Positions 1-8,989 of a DNA stretch of 64,000 bases are shown in pieces. Each line of letters starts with the position of its first letter. The first letter of the stretch is position 1. The stretch spans positions 34,888 through 98,887 of the forward strand of contig DEUM01000013.1 in NCBI GenBank assembly GCA_002362575.1, in the 5' to 3' direction. The translations under genes and the position numbers were made by a program. The stretch comes from Lachnoclostridium sp. UBA3262. Its GTDB lineage: Bacteria > Bacillota > Clostridia > Lachnospirales > Lachnospiraceae. A model generated the notes under the pieces. The model was not told the origin of the DNA and did no database searches. It saw only the letters and a program-made list of their open reading frames with translations.

Positions 1-1
1 A

Positions 2-829
2 ATTTCACCTTCCCATCTGGTACCTATGGGTATTTATAACGAGGATGACAGCAAACGTCTGGGGCGTGAAAAGGATTTGGAGATGAAAATGCATAAGGCA
101 TTGGAAAATGGGGATTTTGTACCATATCTTCAGCCTAAATATGAATTGAATAAAGAAACAATTGCCGGTGCGGAGGCGCTGGTTCGCTGGATTGATCCGG
201 AGGAAGGGATGATTTTCCCGAATGAATTTATTCCGCTTTTTGAGAAAAATGGATTTGTGGTAGAGATTGATTTATATATGTTTGAGGAAGTATGTAAGCT
301 TGTCGAGAAGTGGCATAAAAACGGGCATCCTAATATTCCTGTGTCAGTCAATTTATCGCGCAGCCATTTTGAGATTCCGAATTTCTTTGACGCATATGAG
401 CATGTGTTGAAACGGTATGATATACCGCCAAAGGCAATTGAGATTGAGTTGACCGAATCGCTTTTTTACAATAATACGGAATCCTTAAACAATTTGGTAA
501 GGAAGATTCATAAAGCAGGGCTCTCCTGTTCGATTGATGATTTCGGCAGTGGGTATTCCTCTCTGAATATGTTAAAAGAAGTCAGAGTAGATGCGCTGAA
601 GCTGGATCGTGTATTTTTTGAGAACACAGAGGATGATACGAGAGGAAAGGACGTTATCCAGAGTGTTATACAATTGGCACAGGCACTGGATTTACATACG
701 ATTTCGGAAGGTGTTGAGGAACGAAAACAGGTAGAATTTCTGAAAGAAATGCACTGCGACCTGATTCAGGGTTATGTGTTTGCCAAGCCAATGCCTGTAC
801 CGGAGTTTGAAAAATTAGCATTTGATTAA
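2..829 (+). CDS. EAL-domain cyclic-di-GMP phosphodiesterase, C-terminal part
   Basis: Hydrolyses c-di-GMP to pGpG. The reading frame is open to the left edge of the window, so this is probably the end of a longer protein, likely GGDEF-EAL. The methionine at 26 has no ribosome binding site and is probably internal. The catalytic set of active EAL domains is visible in order: EALVRW, VSVNLS, IELTES, IDDFGSGYSSL, KLDR, ISEGVE and IQGY. Metal-binding Glu, Asn, Glu, Asp-Asp, Lys, Glu and Gln are therefore all present, and activity is expected. The stop overlaps the 3' end of the convergent gene by four bases. Upstream domains cannot be judged from this window. Confidence 0.93.
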   Translation: MSPSHLVPMGIYNEDDSKRLGREKDLEMKMHKALENGDFVPYLQPKYELNKETIAGAEALVRWIDPEEGMIFPNEFIPLFEKNGFVVEIDLYMFEEVCKLVEKWHKNGHPNIPVSVNLSRSHFEIPNFFDAYEHVLKRYDIPPKAIEIELTESLFYNNTESLNNLVRKIHKAGLSCSIDDFGSGYSSLNMLKEVRVDALKLDRVFFENTEDDTRGKDVIQSVIQLAQALDLHTISEGVEERKQVEFLKEMHCDLIQGYVFAKPMPVPEFEKLAFD

Positions 830-1224
830 AGGTATAATCGTTTGTGGTTTCGGTACCGATTCCTGCGATACATAATTTCGTGAAATAATACGACCTCGAC
901 CATATCCCGGAGGAGTTTATCCTGATTCGGGTATGCGTCGGGGTATTTTTCTTTAAATTTTCGCGAAATGCCAGCCGCCATAACCTGAAGCGCAGTTCGG
1001 TCCGGATAGGTATCAAACATAATGCTTCCGTCGTATTCGAGCTTGTCACATTCTTCCTCTACAAATTCGCTGATTTGTCTAGTTATTTGAGGGTATAAGT
1101 ATTTTAAGTAGGAATTATCGTCTTCCATTTCCCACAGTTTCGCGCTGCCAAGAGCAGGGGGCAGTCCCGGAACGGCGGGATGGTCAAAGTAAAAAAGAAA
1201 GTCTGAATTGTCGAATTTATCCAT
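826..1224 (-). CDS. hypothetical protein, 132 aa
   Basis: I do not recognise a named family. The protein is soluble, with no signal peptide or membrane segment. It has a proline-rich stretch near the N-terminus (HPAVPGLPPALG), an acidic middle and a basic C-terminus (MYRRNRYRNHKRLYL). A GGGAG ribosome binding site lies five bases before the ATG on the minus strand, which supports the start. It is convergent with the EAL gene, sharing its last four bases, and divergent from the large exported protein at 1360. The sequence looks like a real folded protein (WEMEDDNSYLKYLYPQI, LLRDMVEVVLFHE), but no function can be inferred. Confidence 0.7.
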   Translation of the reverse strand: MDKFDNSDFLFYFDHPAVPGLPPALGSAKLWEMEDDNSYLKYLYPQITRQISEFVEEECDKLEYDGSIMFDTYPDRTALQVMAAGISRKFKEKYPDAYPNQDKLLRDMVEVVLFHEIMYRRNRYRNHKRLYL

Positions 1225-1284
1225 ACTAAGCTCCCATTCATTTTATTAGTTAATATATGTGCGGATAAAAATTGTGTGTCGGTC

Positions 1285-1313
1285 TTGCACTTTTAGCTGA
1301 AAGCCGTTACAAT
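1285..1313 (+). promoter_or_regulatory. sigma-A-type promoter for the gene at 1360
   Basis: TTGCAC (1285-1290), a 17-base spacer and TACAAT (1308-1313) lie about 45 bases before the start codon at 1360. The spacing is ideal and both hexamers are close to consensus. Confidence 0.6.
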
Positions 1314-1359
1314 AACTTTTATATGAGAAGCGAATAATAGTAGAAAGAGGTTATAGTCT

Positions 1360-3885
1360 ATGATTAAGTATATATATAAATCAGTTATATTGTTGCTGGT
1401 ATTTGTTGGCGCTATGTTTTTCTTTGGACATAAGATGGAGACGGATATCAATGATTCTGGGAAATCGGTTGATTTAATAGAGGAAAGTTTTCCATATATG
1501 AGGCTTGAGACGCAGGGGCAGACGATAAATACATTATATGGATACAGTGAGCCAATCGAGTCAAATATTGTCCGGGAATCCGTGACACCATTGGCTGCTG
1601 ACAAAAAAATTACGTTACTTCTCAGCAAGGCAGAGAGTCCTTTGATTAAATTGCAGTATCAGATTATCGACAAGGAATCCGGAGAAATTTATGATACAAA
1701 ATCAATCAATGCGATTTCAGGGCAGCAGAGGAAGATTGATATTATTTTTGACTACAATTTTAAGACAAGTACAGAATACATTTTGGATATTATGGGGACT
1801 TCCGGCGAGGGACGCCAGATTCATTATTATACCCGCATAAAATATTATATGGATGAATCCAATCTGGATAAAAAACTTGCCTTTGTAAAAAAGTTTCATA
1901 AGGACACCTTTACAAAAAGTAAGGCACAAGAGCTGGAGCGGTATTTGGAAACGAGTGCGACAAATCGTAATACGACACTGGCAACAGTCGATATTACGTC
2001 AAACTCTGATTTAGTTACATGGAGCGGAATGTCACCGAAGGTAATTTCAGATGAAATGGTTACGATAAAAGAATATAATATGGAGACGGCGTGTGTTCAG
2101 TATAACTACTTTATCAAGGCAAATACTTCTGCCGGACAGGAGACATATCATGTCAAAGAGTTCTACCGTGTGAGACACGCTTCCGGACAGAATTATCTGC
2201 TGAATTTTGAGAGGACGATGGAGGCTGATTTTGACGTGGCGACGGCGAGCAGGCAGACAAGCCAGTTAAAGCTCGGTATAACGAATGACAACAGCAGTAA
2301 GATGCTGACAAATAAAGAAGAAAATGTGCTGTATTTTACGAGGGGTGGAGTATTGTACCGCTACGATATGGAAAAAAATGAAGTGACGAAGATATATTCC
2401 TCATTCAGTGATAAGGCCGGTTATGGTTACCGGGCATATGATGAGCAGGCCATTCGTCTTTTGAAAGTGGATGAAAAAAATAACTTATACTTTTGTGCTT
2501 ATGGTTATTTTCCGAGAGGACATTATGAAGGGGATGTTGCGGTAGTTCTGTACGAATACACGGCGAATGGAAATTTGCATGAAATGGTCTATATGCCAGT
2601 CAGTTCAACGTATCAGCAGTTGAAGGAAGATTTTGAAGAATACGGCTATGTGAGCTCCCGGGGCATCTATTATTTTACGGTTGCCAATACCGTCTATTCT
2701 TATAATATGACAGGCAAACGGCTGGAGAAACTGGCAGAGAATATTAAGGAAAAATCGTTTATGACGATGGAAAGCGTGAATTGTTATGTGTGGTCATCCT
2801 CGCTCAGCAGTGGATATGGGGAGAGCATTACCATTTATAATCTTGAGACAGATGAAAAACAAGTTATATTCCAGCCGAATTCACAGACATATATCCGCCT
2901 GCTTGGAGTTATCGAGGATAATGTCGTGTACGGCTATGTCAGAAAAAAGGATATTGCCAGAACGAAAGAAGGGGTATTTGTTATACCGAGCTATGAACTG
3001 CATATTGCGGATATCCATGGGAAAGTGCTGAAGAAATACAGTAAGCCGCGCAGATATATTCAGACGATTACTGCTATGGGAAATGTTGTCAATATGACAT
3101 TGTGCCGGAAGGCTGGGAAAAACCAATATAAAAAGGCGGGGGAGGACAGTATATTGAACCGTTCAGAATCAAAACGGGCAAAATTTTCCTACACTTCCCG
3201 TGTGACAAGCAAGCTTTTGACGGAGTGGTATATAAAGTTTCCGTCTGCTTTTGACATGGCAGAAAAGCCGAAGATGCAGGAAGGTCCGGATTCTCTGACA
3301 ACGAGCGAGCGTTTTGTGCGTCTGGAACGTCCAGGCATAACGAAATATTATGTCTATGCGGTAGGAAAGATTACGGCCGCATTTGAGAGTGAATCAAAGG
3401 CGATTAAAGAGGCAGATAAACAAATGGGAGTAGTAGTCTCAAGCAACCATCAGGTAGTGTGGGAGCGAAGTGGAAGTTTTCTTCAGAACAACATAGGAGG
3501 CATTACGGCAACAAAGGCTGGGAAAAGAGTGTCGAATCTGGCGGCTTGCGCCCATATGATATTAAAACAGCATCATGTAGAGGTAAGTGCGGAGGAGCTG
3601 ACAGAGAAGGATAAACCAGTGTACAATATGCTGGCGGAATATATGCCAAAGCCGATGAATCTAAAGGGCTGTACGCTGGAACAGGTATTGTATTTTGTCA
3701 GCAGTAATAAAGCGGTTATTGCCATGACAGGAAATAATAAAGCAGTCGTTATAAGCGGCTATACCGGGAGCGTGCTGTATCTGTACGATCCGGCAGACGG
3801 TAAGAGAAAGACGGTCAGCCGTTCACAATACGAGACAATATTTAAAAATGCGGGCAATCGGTTTGTCAGCTATATGGAAGGATAG
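1360..3885 (+). CDS. large exported protein with degenerate C39-like peptidase domain
   Basis: An 841-residue protein with an N-terminal membrane segment (about residues 5-22) followed by an extracytoplasmic region. Residues about 300-560 read as repeated beta strands with recurring YxYD-type turns (for example GGVLYRYDMEKNEV and YTVANTV-like strands), consistent with a beta-propeller or beta-rich sensor domain. The last about 130 residues resemble a papain-like C39 bacteriocin-peptidase fold: a Cys in NLAACAHMIL, a GCTLEQVLYFV strand-helix and a terminal YLYDPADGKR loop. The usual catalytic His is replaced (NNKAVVISGY), so the domain may bind rather than cleave. The next gene (cdd) starts eight bases downstream, so the two are probably cotranscribed. 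Specific function is unknown. Confidence 0.75.
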   Translation: MIKYIYKSVILLLVFVGAMFFFGHKMETDINDSGKSVDLIEESFPYMRLETQGQTINTLYGYSEPIESNIVRESVTPLAADKKITLLLSKAESPLIKLQYQIIDKESGEIYDTKSINAISGQQRKIDIIFDYNFKTSTEYILDIMGTSGEGRQIHYYTRIKYYMDESNLDKKLAFVKKFHKDTFTKSKAQELERYLETSATNRNTTLATVDITSNSDLVTWSGMSPKVISDEMVTIKEYNMETACVQYNYFIKANTSAGQETYHVKEFYRVRHASGQNYLLNFERTMEADFDVATASRQTSQLKLGITNDNSSKMLTNKEENVLYFTRGGVLYRYDMEKNEVTKIYSSFSDKAGYGYRAYDEQAIRLLKVDEKNNLYFCAYGYFPRGHYEGDVAVVLYEYTANGNLHEMVYMPVSSTYQQLKEDFEEYGYVSSRGIYYFTVANTVYSYNMTGKRLEKLAENIKEKSFMTMESVNCYVWSSSLSSGYGESITIYNLETDEKQVIFQPNSQTYIRLLGVIEDNVVYGYVRKKDIARTKEGVFVIPSYELHIADIHGKVLKKYSKPRRYIQTITAMGNVVNMTLCRKAGKNQYKKAGEDSILNRSESKRAKFSYTSRVTSKLLTEWYIKFPSAFDMAEKPKMQEGPDSLTTSERFVRLERPGITKYYVYAVGKITAAFESESKAIKEADKQMGVVVSSNHQVVWERSGSFLQNNIGGITATKAGKRVSNLAACAHMILKQHHVEVSAEELTEKDKPVYNMLAEYMPKPMNLKGCTLEQVLYFVSSNKAVIAMTGNNKAVVISGYTGSVLYLYDPADGKRKTVSRSQYETIFKNAGNRFVSYMEG

Positions 3886-3893
3886 AGGGCTAT

Positions 3894-4283
3894 ATGAAAA
3901 GATTGATTCAGATGGCAGTGGAAGCAAGGGAAAAGGCATATGCGCCATATTCCGGTTTTACAGTCGGGGCGGCGCTGGAATGTCAGGATGGTACGGTGTA
4001 TACAGGGTGTAATATTGAAAATGCGTCTTATACGCCGACAAACTGCGCGGAGCGCACGGCATTTTTTAAAGCAGTCAGCGAGGGACAGAGGCAGTTCCAG
4101 CGTATCGTTATCGTTGGAGGAAAAGGAGAAGAAATGTCCGCACCCGCGCCTTGTGGCGTCTGTCTTCAGGTAATGGCAGAATTTTGTGAGGCAGATACGT
4201 TCGAAATTATTATGGCGAAGGGCGAGGATGAGGTTACGGTAAAAAAACTTAGAGATATGCTGCCGTATGGTTTTTCTCTGTAG
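3894..4283 (+). CDS. cdd: cytidine deaminase
   Basis: Zinc-dependent deamination of cytidine and deoxycytidine to uridine and deoxyuridine in pyrimidine salvage. At 129 residues it has the length of the tetrameric class. Diagnostic blocks are AYAPYSGFTVGAAL near the N-terminus, GCNIENASYTPTNCAERTA carrying the first zinc Cys and catalytic Glu, and APCGVCLQVMAEF carrying the other two zinc cysteines. It lies eight bases after the large exported protein and sixteen before the rRNA methyltransferase. Confidence 0.96.
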   Translation: MKRLIQMAVEAREKAYAPYSGFTVGAALECQDGTVYTGCNIENASYTPTNCAERTAFFKAVSEGQRQFQRIVIVGGKGEEMSAPAPCGVCLQVMAEFCEADTFEIIMAKGEDEVTVKKLRDMLPYGFSL

Positions 4284-4299
4284 GAGGAATGGAGATTAA

Positions 4300-5685
4300 A
4301 TGGAATTACCAGTTAAATTTTGCGAGGAGATGAAGCGGATTCTCGGAGATGAATACGAGGACTATCTTGCTTCCCTTACGGAAGAAAGAAAGCTCGGGCT
4401 TCGAGTAAACACAGCGAAGATTTCTACGGAGGAGTTTGAAAAGATTGCTCCTTTTCCAATCAGGAAAATCCCCTTTATTGAAAATGGATATTATTATGAC
4501 AGGGATGTACAGCCGGCGAAGCATCCGTATTATTTTGCCGGGCTGTATTACCTTCAGGATCCAAGCGCCATGACGCCGGCTTCCCGTCTTCCGGTTCGGG
4601 AGGGAGAGGTTGTGCTGGATTTATGTGCGGCGCCGGGTGGGAAGGCAACGGAGCTGGCGGCGAAGCTGCACGGCACCGGGCTTTTGATTGCCAATGATAT
4701 CAGCAGTAAGCGCGCAAAGGCATTGTTGAAGAATATTGAATTATTTGGTGTTGAAAATAGTTTTATCGTAACGGAGTACCCGAAAAAGCTGCAGGAGTAT
4801 TTTACCGGGTTTTTTGATAAAATACTGATTGATGCGCCCTGTTCCGGGGAGGGGATGTTTCGGAAAGAGCCATCTATGGTAAAGGCATGGGAGCAGAATG
4901 GCCCGGAATTTTATGCCCGTTTACAGGAGGAAATATTAGAACAGGCCCTGCCTATGCTGAAACCGGGCGGGATGCTTTTGTACTCAACCTGTACTTTTTC
5001 CCCGCTGGAGGATGAGGGCAGTGTGGAGAAGGCGCTGAACATGAACCCGAATCTGGAGCTTATCGAGATGGAGGGTTACGAAGGTTTTTCGGAGGGACAC
5101 CCGGAATGGATTGGAAGCGACAGGGAGGAGCTCCGAAAGTGCATCCGTATTTTTCCACATAGGCTGGATGGAGAGGGACATTTTCTGGCTCTTTTCCATA
5201 AAAAGGAGACAGCGGATGAGAGGGTTCTGCGCTATCAGGAAACCCGCGGTGGGTTAAAGGGAGAGGAAAAGAGATTATTTGAAGCGTTCGCTCAAAATAT
5301 AGACCGGGTATTTGAACCGGAGCGGCTTGAGAGTAAAAATAAAATGGTTTATTATATGCCGGTGGAGCTTCCGGAGATGAGAGGGCTTCGTTTTTTGCGG
5401 AGCGGACTTTTTATGGGAGAGATAAAGAAAAACCGCTTTGAGCCAAGCCAGTCTCTGGCAATGGCTTTGTCGGCGAAAGATTACAAAAACTGTCTGAAGC
5501 TTTCTTCGGAAGGGGAGAGAGTCACCCGTTATCTGAAAGGGGAAACCATTATGCTCACGGAGAGCGAGGCGGGTTCGCCGGATGGGTGGCAGCTCGTATG
5601 TGTGGACGGCTATCCTCTTGGCTGGGGAAAGAAAAATGGAGCGGTACTAAAAAATAAATACCATAGTGGCTGGAGGCTGCAGTAA
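4300..5685 (+). CDS. rsmF: RsmF/NOL1-NOP2-Sun family rRNA cytosine-C5 methyltransferase
   Basis: SAM-dependent cytosine-5 methylation of rRNA. The 461 residues contain the SAM-binding loop LDLCAAPGGKATELA (about residues 105-119), motif IV DAPCSGEGMFRK with the conserved Cys, and motif VI LYSTCTFSPLEDEG with the catalytic Cys. The C-terminal extension (about 300-461) matches the RsmF/YebU layout with a PUA-like RNA-binding end (GYPLGWGKKNG). A GGAGG-type site precedes the ATG. Exact target position in the ribosome is not deducible from sequence. Confidence 0.93.
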   Translation: MELPVKFCEEMKRILGDEYEDYLASLTEERKLGLRVNTAKISTEEFEKIAPFPIRKIPFIENGYYYDRDVQPAKHPYYFAGLYYLQDPSAMTPASRLPVREGEVVLDLCAAPGGKATELAAKLHGTGLLIANDISSKRAKALLKNIELFGVENSFIVTEYPKKLQEYFTGFFDKILIDAPCSGEGMFRKEPSMVKAWEQNGPEFYARLQEEILEQALPMLKPGGMLLYSTCTFSPLEDEGSVEKALNMNPNLELIEMEGYEGFSEGHPEWIGSDREELRKCIRIFPHRLDGEGHFLALFHKKETADERVLRYQETRGGLKGEEKRLFEAFAQNIDRVFEPERLESKNKMVYYMPVELPEMRGLRFLRSGLFMGEIKKNRFEPSQSLAMALSAKDYKNCLKLSSEGERVTRYLKGETIMLTESEAGSPDGWQLVCVDGYPLGWGKKNGAVLKNKYHSGWRLQ

Positions 5686-5691
5686 GTTGCT

Positions 5692-6047
5692 CTGACGATA
5701 CCAAGTCGAACCCATGATAAGTCGCTTAATCCTTTATGTTGTTAAAGCGGCGAGTATCCTATCGTTTCTTGTCTTTATATCACTCCCCGAAAAATATTGT
5801 TTCCTTTGTTTACATATACGCCGCTCGAGCATTGTCTGAGATGTCTGCTGTCGCTTTCCTGCCTTTTGCCAGTGCGTTCTCACTAAAGCCGCCACGCAGC
5901 GGAGTGCTTTTGTAAACGAAGGGGACAATTTATTTTTCGCGGGGAGTGATATCCCGGCAAGAAACGGTAGGATATCCGCCCGCCGCATAACCGCAAAGAA
6001 CCAGTCAATTACCCTGTGTCGAAATAGATTCGACTTGGTATCGTCAG
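5692..6047. repeat. 356-bp imperfect foldback (MITE-like) element
   Basis: The stretch between the methyltransferase and the DUF4234 gene is a long inverted repeat. Its ends are a perfect 19-bp terminal inverted repeat: 5692-5710 (CTGACGATACCAAGTCGAA) against 6029-6047. Inside it, 5754-5789 pairs with 5940-5976 with few mismatches; both arms carry TTTCTTG and ATCACTCCCCG. Further similarity continues inward. No convincing target-site duplication is visible, and the 84-codon open frame inside (5734-5988, minus) looks incidental. It may be a non-autonomous mobile element or a large structured RNA. Confidence 0.75.
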
Positions 6048-6155
6048 GCTAATCTGACAAAATTCGTCTTTTTTTGCAAAAGCGTCTTTTTGTTATTGCC
6101 TTATACCTCAACCTGTGATAATATTGTGATATATTATATGAAAGGGGAATGTTTT

Positions 6156-6503
6156 ATGGGTATTCAGCCAAGGAATATTGCTACATGCATCGTTCTATCG
6201 ATAGTGACCTGTGGAATCTATGGTATTTACTGGTTCATCAAGCTGACAGATGAAGTGAATGCACTTGCTGAGGTAGAAGCACCTACATCCGGCGGTACAG
6301 CATTTTTACTGACCTTGATTACTTGTAATATTTATGGATTTTACTGGGCTTATAAACAGGGCGAGAAGCTGGACGCAGCAAGCAGTGCTAAGGGCCAGCC
6401 TTCCAGTAATTCCGGTGTACTGTATCTGATATTACAGTTTGTCGGTCTGGGTGTTGTTGCATATGCGTTAATGCAGAATGAAATTAACAAGCTGGTTGCA
6501 TAA
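6156..6503 (+). CDS. DUF4234-type small membrane protein
   Basis: 115 residues with three hydrophobic segments. The family-typical pattern is two repeats of a Cys-Gly/Asn-Ile-Tyr-Gly motif in membrane helices (IVTCGIYGIYWFIKL and LITCNIYGFYWAYKQG), then a third helix near the C-terminus. The start at 6156 is chosen because AAAGGGG lies a suitable distance before it and MGIQPRN begins the conserved region; an upstream in-frame ATG at 6090 lacks a binding site. Function is unknown in the family. It is monocistronic, with its own terminator. Confidence 0.8.
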   Translation: MGIQPRNIATCIVLSIVTCGIYGIYWFIKLTDEVNALAEVEAPTSGGTAFLLTLITCNIYGFYWAYKQGEKLDAASSAKGQPSSNSGVLYLILQFVGLGVVAYALMQNEINKLVA

Positions 6504-6520
6504 GGACCGGAAAATGTATT

Positions 6521-6583
6521 AAGAGGGTACTCCCTGTCATGAAACTATGGTTCATGTCTGAGAGTACCCTCTTTATCTTTTTG
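6521..6583 (+). terminator. rho-independent terminator
   Basis: AAGAGGGTACTC (6521-6532) pairs perfectly with 6562-6573 and is followed by TATCTTTTT. It sits right after the DUF4234 gene and before the convergent YhfC gene. Confidence 0.88.
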
Positions 6584-6611
6584 TACAAAATCTTTTTATA
6601 CAAAAGCAGTT

Positions 6612-7424
6612 TTAGGTGGAAGCCTGATTATGGTAAAGCCGATAAGCAAATGCGGCAATTAAAAATGTATACACGATGGTGATTGACATGATTAGTGCCG
6701 TATTGTTCAAAAGCTTTACTTCCTTCAGATACATCGGTAAATATCCAATGATGTGGAGGACAATGGCAATCGGAAAGAATTTAAAGTACGGTTTGTAAGT
6801 AACTGCCACATAAACAAGAATTGCCAGCGCAGCCTGCATGATTAACGCCAAAACCCGGGTAGAGCCATCTAACAGATGAAGTTCCTTTGGGATATTAGCT
6901 AACGACGCAATGCTGTCCCGCTGTGTGGCGAGCTCCGCTTCCGGAATACCAAGCCTTTGTAAGTAGTTGTCTACGCCAAAGGCGTTGACGAACAGTGCCA
7001 GAATAATATTTGTTATGTAGACAATTCCACCGTAAATGATACATTCAAAACCGCCCTTGCCGAGCCCGAAGGCAAAGGCATTTTCTTTCCCCGGACGGGA
7101 TTTCATACAATACCGTAACGCTACATAGCTCCCCAGCTCAGCCATAACGCCGGCAGTAATGGAATAGTAAATGGCGGCATAGACCGGATGAATGGAAGGG
7201 TGGATAATTTTACCAAGTCCAAGGGAAATCAGCAGAAGAATATTTACTAGATATTCTCCCAGAAAGGAAAAGAGAACCGAAAAGCCAATGCCAATAAAAA
7301 AAGAGGATAGCTTCGCTCCAGTTTTTGCTTTAAAATATCCCAGATAAATCAATGGAAGCAGAGTACAGACGGCAGCGACAAATACCATAATGCCGATAGA
7401 CTCGCTTGAAAAGTGTATACTCAT
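6612..7424 (-). CDS. YhfC-family intramembrane protein (putative glutamic-type protease)
   Basis: A 270-residue protein with about eight hydrophobic helices. The YhfC signature is visible as TAGVMAELGSYVALRYCMK followed by AFGLGKGGFECIIYGG, with glutamates inside the membrane as in CPBP-like intramembrane proteases, and HIIGYLPMYL near the end. An AGGAGG-like sequence precedes the ATG on the minus strand. It is divergent from the decarboxylase gene. A protease role is inferred from distant fold relationships only; the family is experimentally little characterised. Confidence 0.82.
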   Translation of the reverse strand: MSIHFSSESIGIMVFVAAVCTLLPLIYLGYFKAKTGAKLSSFFIGIGFSVLFSFLGEYLVNILLLISLGLGKIIHPSIHPVYAAIYYSITAGVMAELGSYVALRYCMKSRPGKENAFAFGLGKGGFECIIYGGIVYITNIILALFVNAFGVDNYLQRLGIPEAELATQRDSIASLANIPKELHLLDGSTRVLALIMQAALAILVYVAVTYKPYFKFFPIAIVLHIIGYLPMYLKEVKLLNNTALIMSITIVYTFLIAAFAYRLYHNQAST

Positions 7425-7462
7425 GAAAGTACGTCCTCCTAGTAATTCAGTGTTTATCGTAC

Positions 7463-7491
7463 ATTATAGCATAACGGAATACGGACAACAA
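7463..7491 (-). promoter_or_regulatory. promoter for the YhfC gene
   Basis: On the minus strand TTGTTG (7491-7486), a 17-base spacer and a perfect TATAAT (7468-7463) lie upstream of the start at 7424. Confidence 0.65.
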
Positions 7492-7501
7492 GCAAAAAAG
7501 C

Positions 7502-7530
7502 TTGTCAAGCAGTGATATTCCGTATAAAAT
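7502..7530 (+). promoter_or_regulatory. promoter for the decarboxylase operon
   Basis: TTGTCA (7502-7507), a 17-base spacer and TAAAAT (7525-7530). Transcription would begin close to the ribosome binding site at 7537-7542, giving a very short leader before the TTG start at 7550. Confidence 0.5.
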
Positions 7531-7549
7531 AAAGCTGGAGGAAAGAACG

Positions 7550-8989
7550 TTGAGTATATATGAAGCATTAGTAAGGTATGGAGAAAAAGAAATATATCCC
7601 ATGCACATGCCGGGACATAAAAGGAGAGATACATTTTCCATGTGTAATCCCTATGCCATCGATGTGACAGAGGTAGAGGGAACGGATAACCTTCATCGCC
7701 CGGAGGGGATAATCCGGGAGTTAATGAATCAGATGAGAGAGATTTACCATACGAGGGAATCCTATGTGCTGGTCAATGGGAGCACTTGTGGTATATTGGC
7801 AGCGATTTCCGCCTGTTGTCACAGGGGAGATGTCATTATCATGGATAGAAACTGCCACCGCTCCGTTTATCACGCAGTATATTTACTGGATTTAAAACCA
7901 GTGTATCTGTACCGGAAACAGGACAGGGAAACGGGAATTGCACTGGAATTAGAGGCAGGTCAGACAAGGGAAGCATTGGAAAGAAATTCTGCGTCCTGCG
8001 TCGTTGTGACCTCGCCGACGTATGAAGGAATCGTGTCGGATATCGGGGCAATTGCAGGGGAGGTACACCGGAAGGAGATTCCGCTCATTGTGGATGAGGC
8101 GCATGGGGCGCACTTTGCGTGGGAGGAGCGCATGCCGGAAGCCGCTATGGAGTTAGGGGCAGACATCGTTGTGGAAAGCCTGCACAAGACGCTACCTGCC
8201 TTTACACAGACGGGTGTGCTTCATGTATGTTCCGAGCGTGTGGAAAAGGAATTAGTGGAACGGTATCTGGATATTTATGAGACAAGCAGCCCCTCTTATA
8301 TTTTGCTGGCTGGCGTCGGACAGTGCATAGACTGGATGCTTCGAAACGGTAGAGAGGCATTTACAAAGTATTGGGAACATTTAGAGGAATTTGAGGAGAG
8401 GGCAAAAGGGTGGAAAACACTAAAATTATGGAAGAACCCGGCAAAGGAACCATCGAAACTTGTGATACAGACAGAGGAGGAAACGCTAGACGGGTATGAG
8501 CTGGCAGAGATTTTGCGAAACCAATATGCAGTGGAGATAGAGATGGAGACGCCGGGATATATTCTGGCGATGACAAGCGTATGTGATTCTCAGGAGGGAT
8601 TCCGGCGGCTTGCGGATGCGTTGGAGAAGCTGGATAAGGAGCAGGGAAAGTGTAATCCTATGAAAAAAAGTTCTTCTGAAAAAATGTTCTCTGGGGAGAA
8701 TGATAACAGTGGATGCGGGAGTGCCGGCCTTCCTGTGCGAATGGGTATTTATGATGCGATGAATTTCCCATACCGGGAGATTCCGGTACAGGAAAGTGTC
8801 GGGGAAATATCGGCAGAGTATGTATTTTTTTACCCTCCGGGCATACCGTTTCTCGTGCCGGGGGAGGAAATTACGGAGAGTGCAGCACTTCGTATAGTGG
8901 CGGCAGGAGAAGGGAAACGCAGGCTTTTTGGACTGGCAGATAAAGAGGGAAAAAAGATTCGCGTGGCAGACATTCGGAAGGGAGAGTAG
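7550..8989 (+). CDS. Orn/Lys/Arg decarboxylase family PLP enzyme (YaaO-like)
   Basis: Fold-type I PLP decarboxylase of basic amino acids, 479 residues. Visible features are YPMHMPGHKRRDTF at the N-terminus, a substrate/PLP region VNGSTCGILAAISACC, the Asp-Glu-Ala-His block IVDEAHGAHF, the PLP lysine in VESLHKTLPAFTQTG, and the C-terminal FYPPGIPFLVPGE of this family. The start is a TTG at 7550, eight bases after GGAGG; an earlier TTG at 7502 lies on the promoter. A low-complexity Lys/Ser insertion occurs at about residues 368-385. It heads the same gene neighbourhood as Bacillus yaaO. Arginine, lysine or ornithine specificity cannot be told. Confidence 0.88.
   Translation: MSIYEALVRYGEKEIYPMHMPGHKRRDTFSMCNPYAIDVTEVEGTDNLHRPEGIIRELMNQMREIYHTRESYVLVNGSTCGILAAISACCHRGDVIIMDRNCHRSVYHAVYLLDLKPVYLYRKQDRETGIALELEAGQTREALERNSASCVVVTSPTYEGIVSDIGAIAGEVHRKEIPLIVDEAHGAHFAWEERMPEAAMELGADIVVESLHKTLPAFTQTGVLHVCSERVEKELVERYLDIYETSSPSYILLAGVGQCIDWMLRNGREAFTKYWEHLEEFEERAKGWKTLKLWKNPAKEPSKLVIQTEEETLDGYELAEILRNQYAVEIEMETPGYILAMTSVCDSQEGFRRLADALEKLDKEQGKCNPMKKSSSEKMFSGENDNSGCGSAGLPVRMGIYDAMNFPYREIPVQESVGEISAEYVFFYPPGIPFLVPGEEITESAALRIVAAGEGKRRLFGLADKEGKKIRVADIRKGE

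Noticed and set aside
666..1049. 127-codon minus-strand frame
   Set aside because: Overlaps the EAL gene and the better-supported hypothetical at 826-1224 in another frame, and lacks a binding site.
5734..5988. 84-codon open frame on the minus strand inside the foldback element
   Set aside because: No binding site and explained by the inverted repeat; such frames in repeat elements are often annotated but have no protein-like features.
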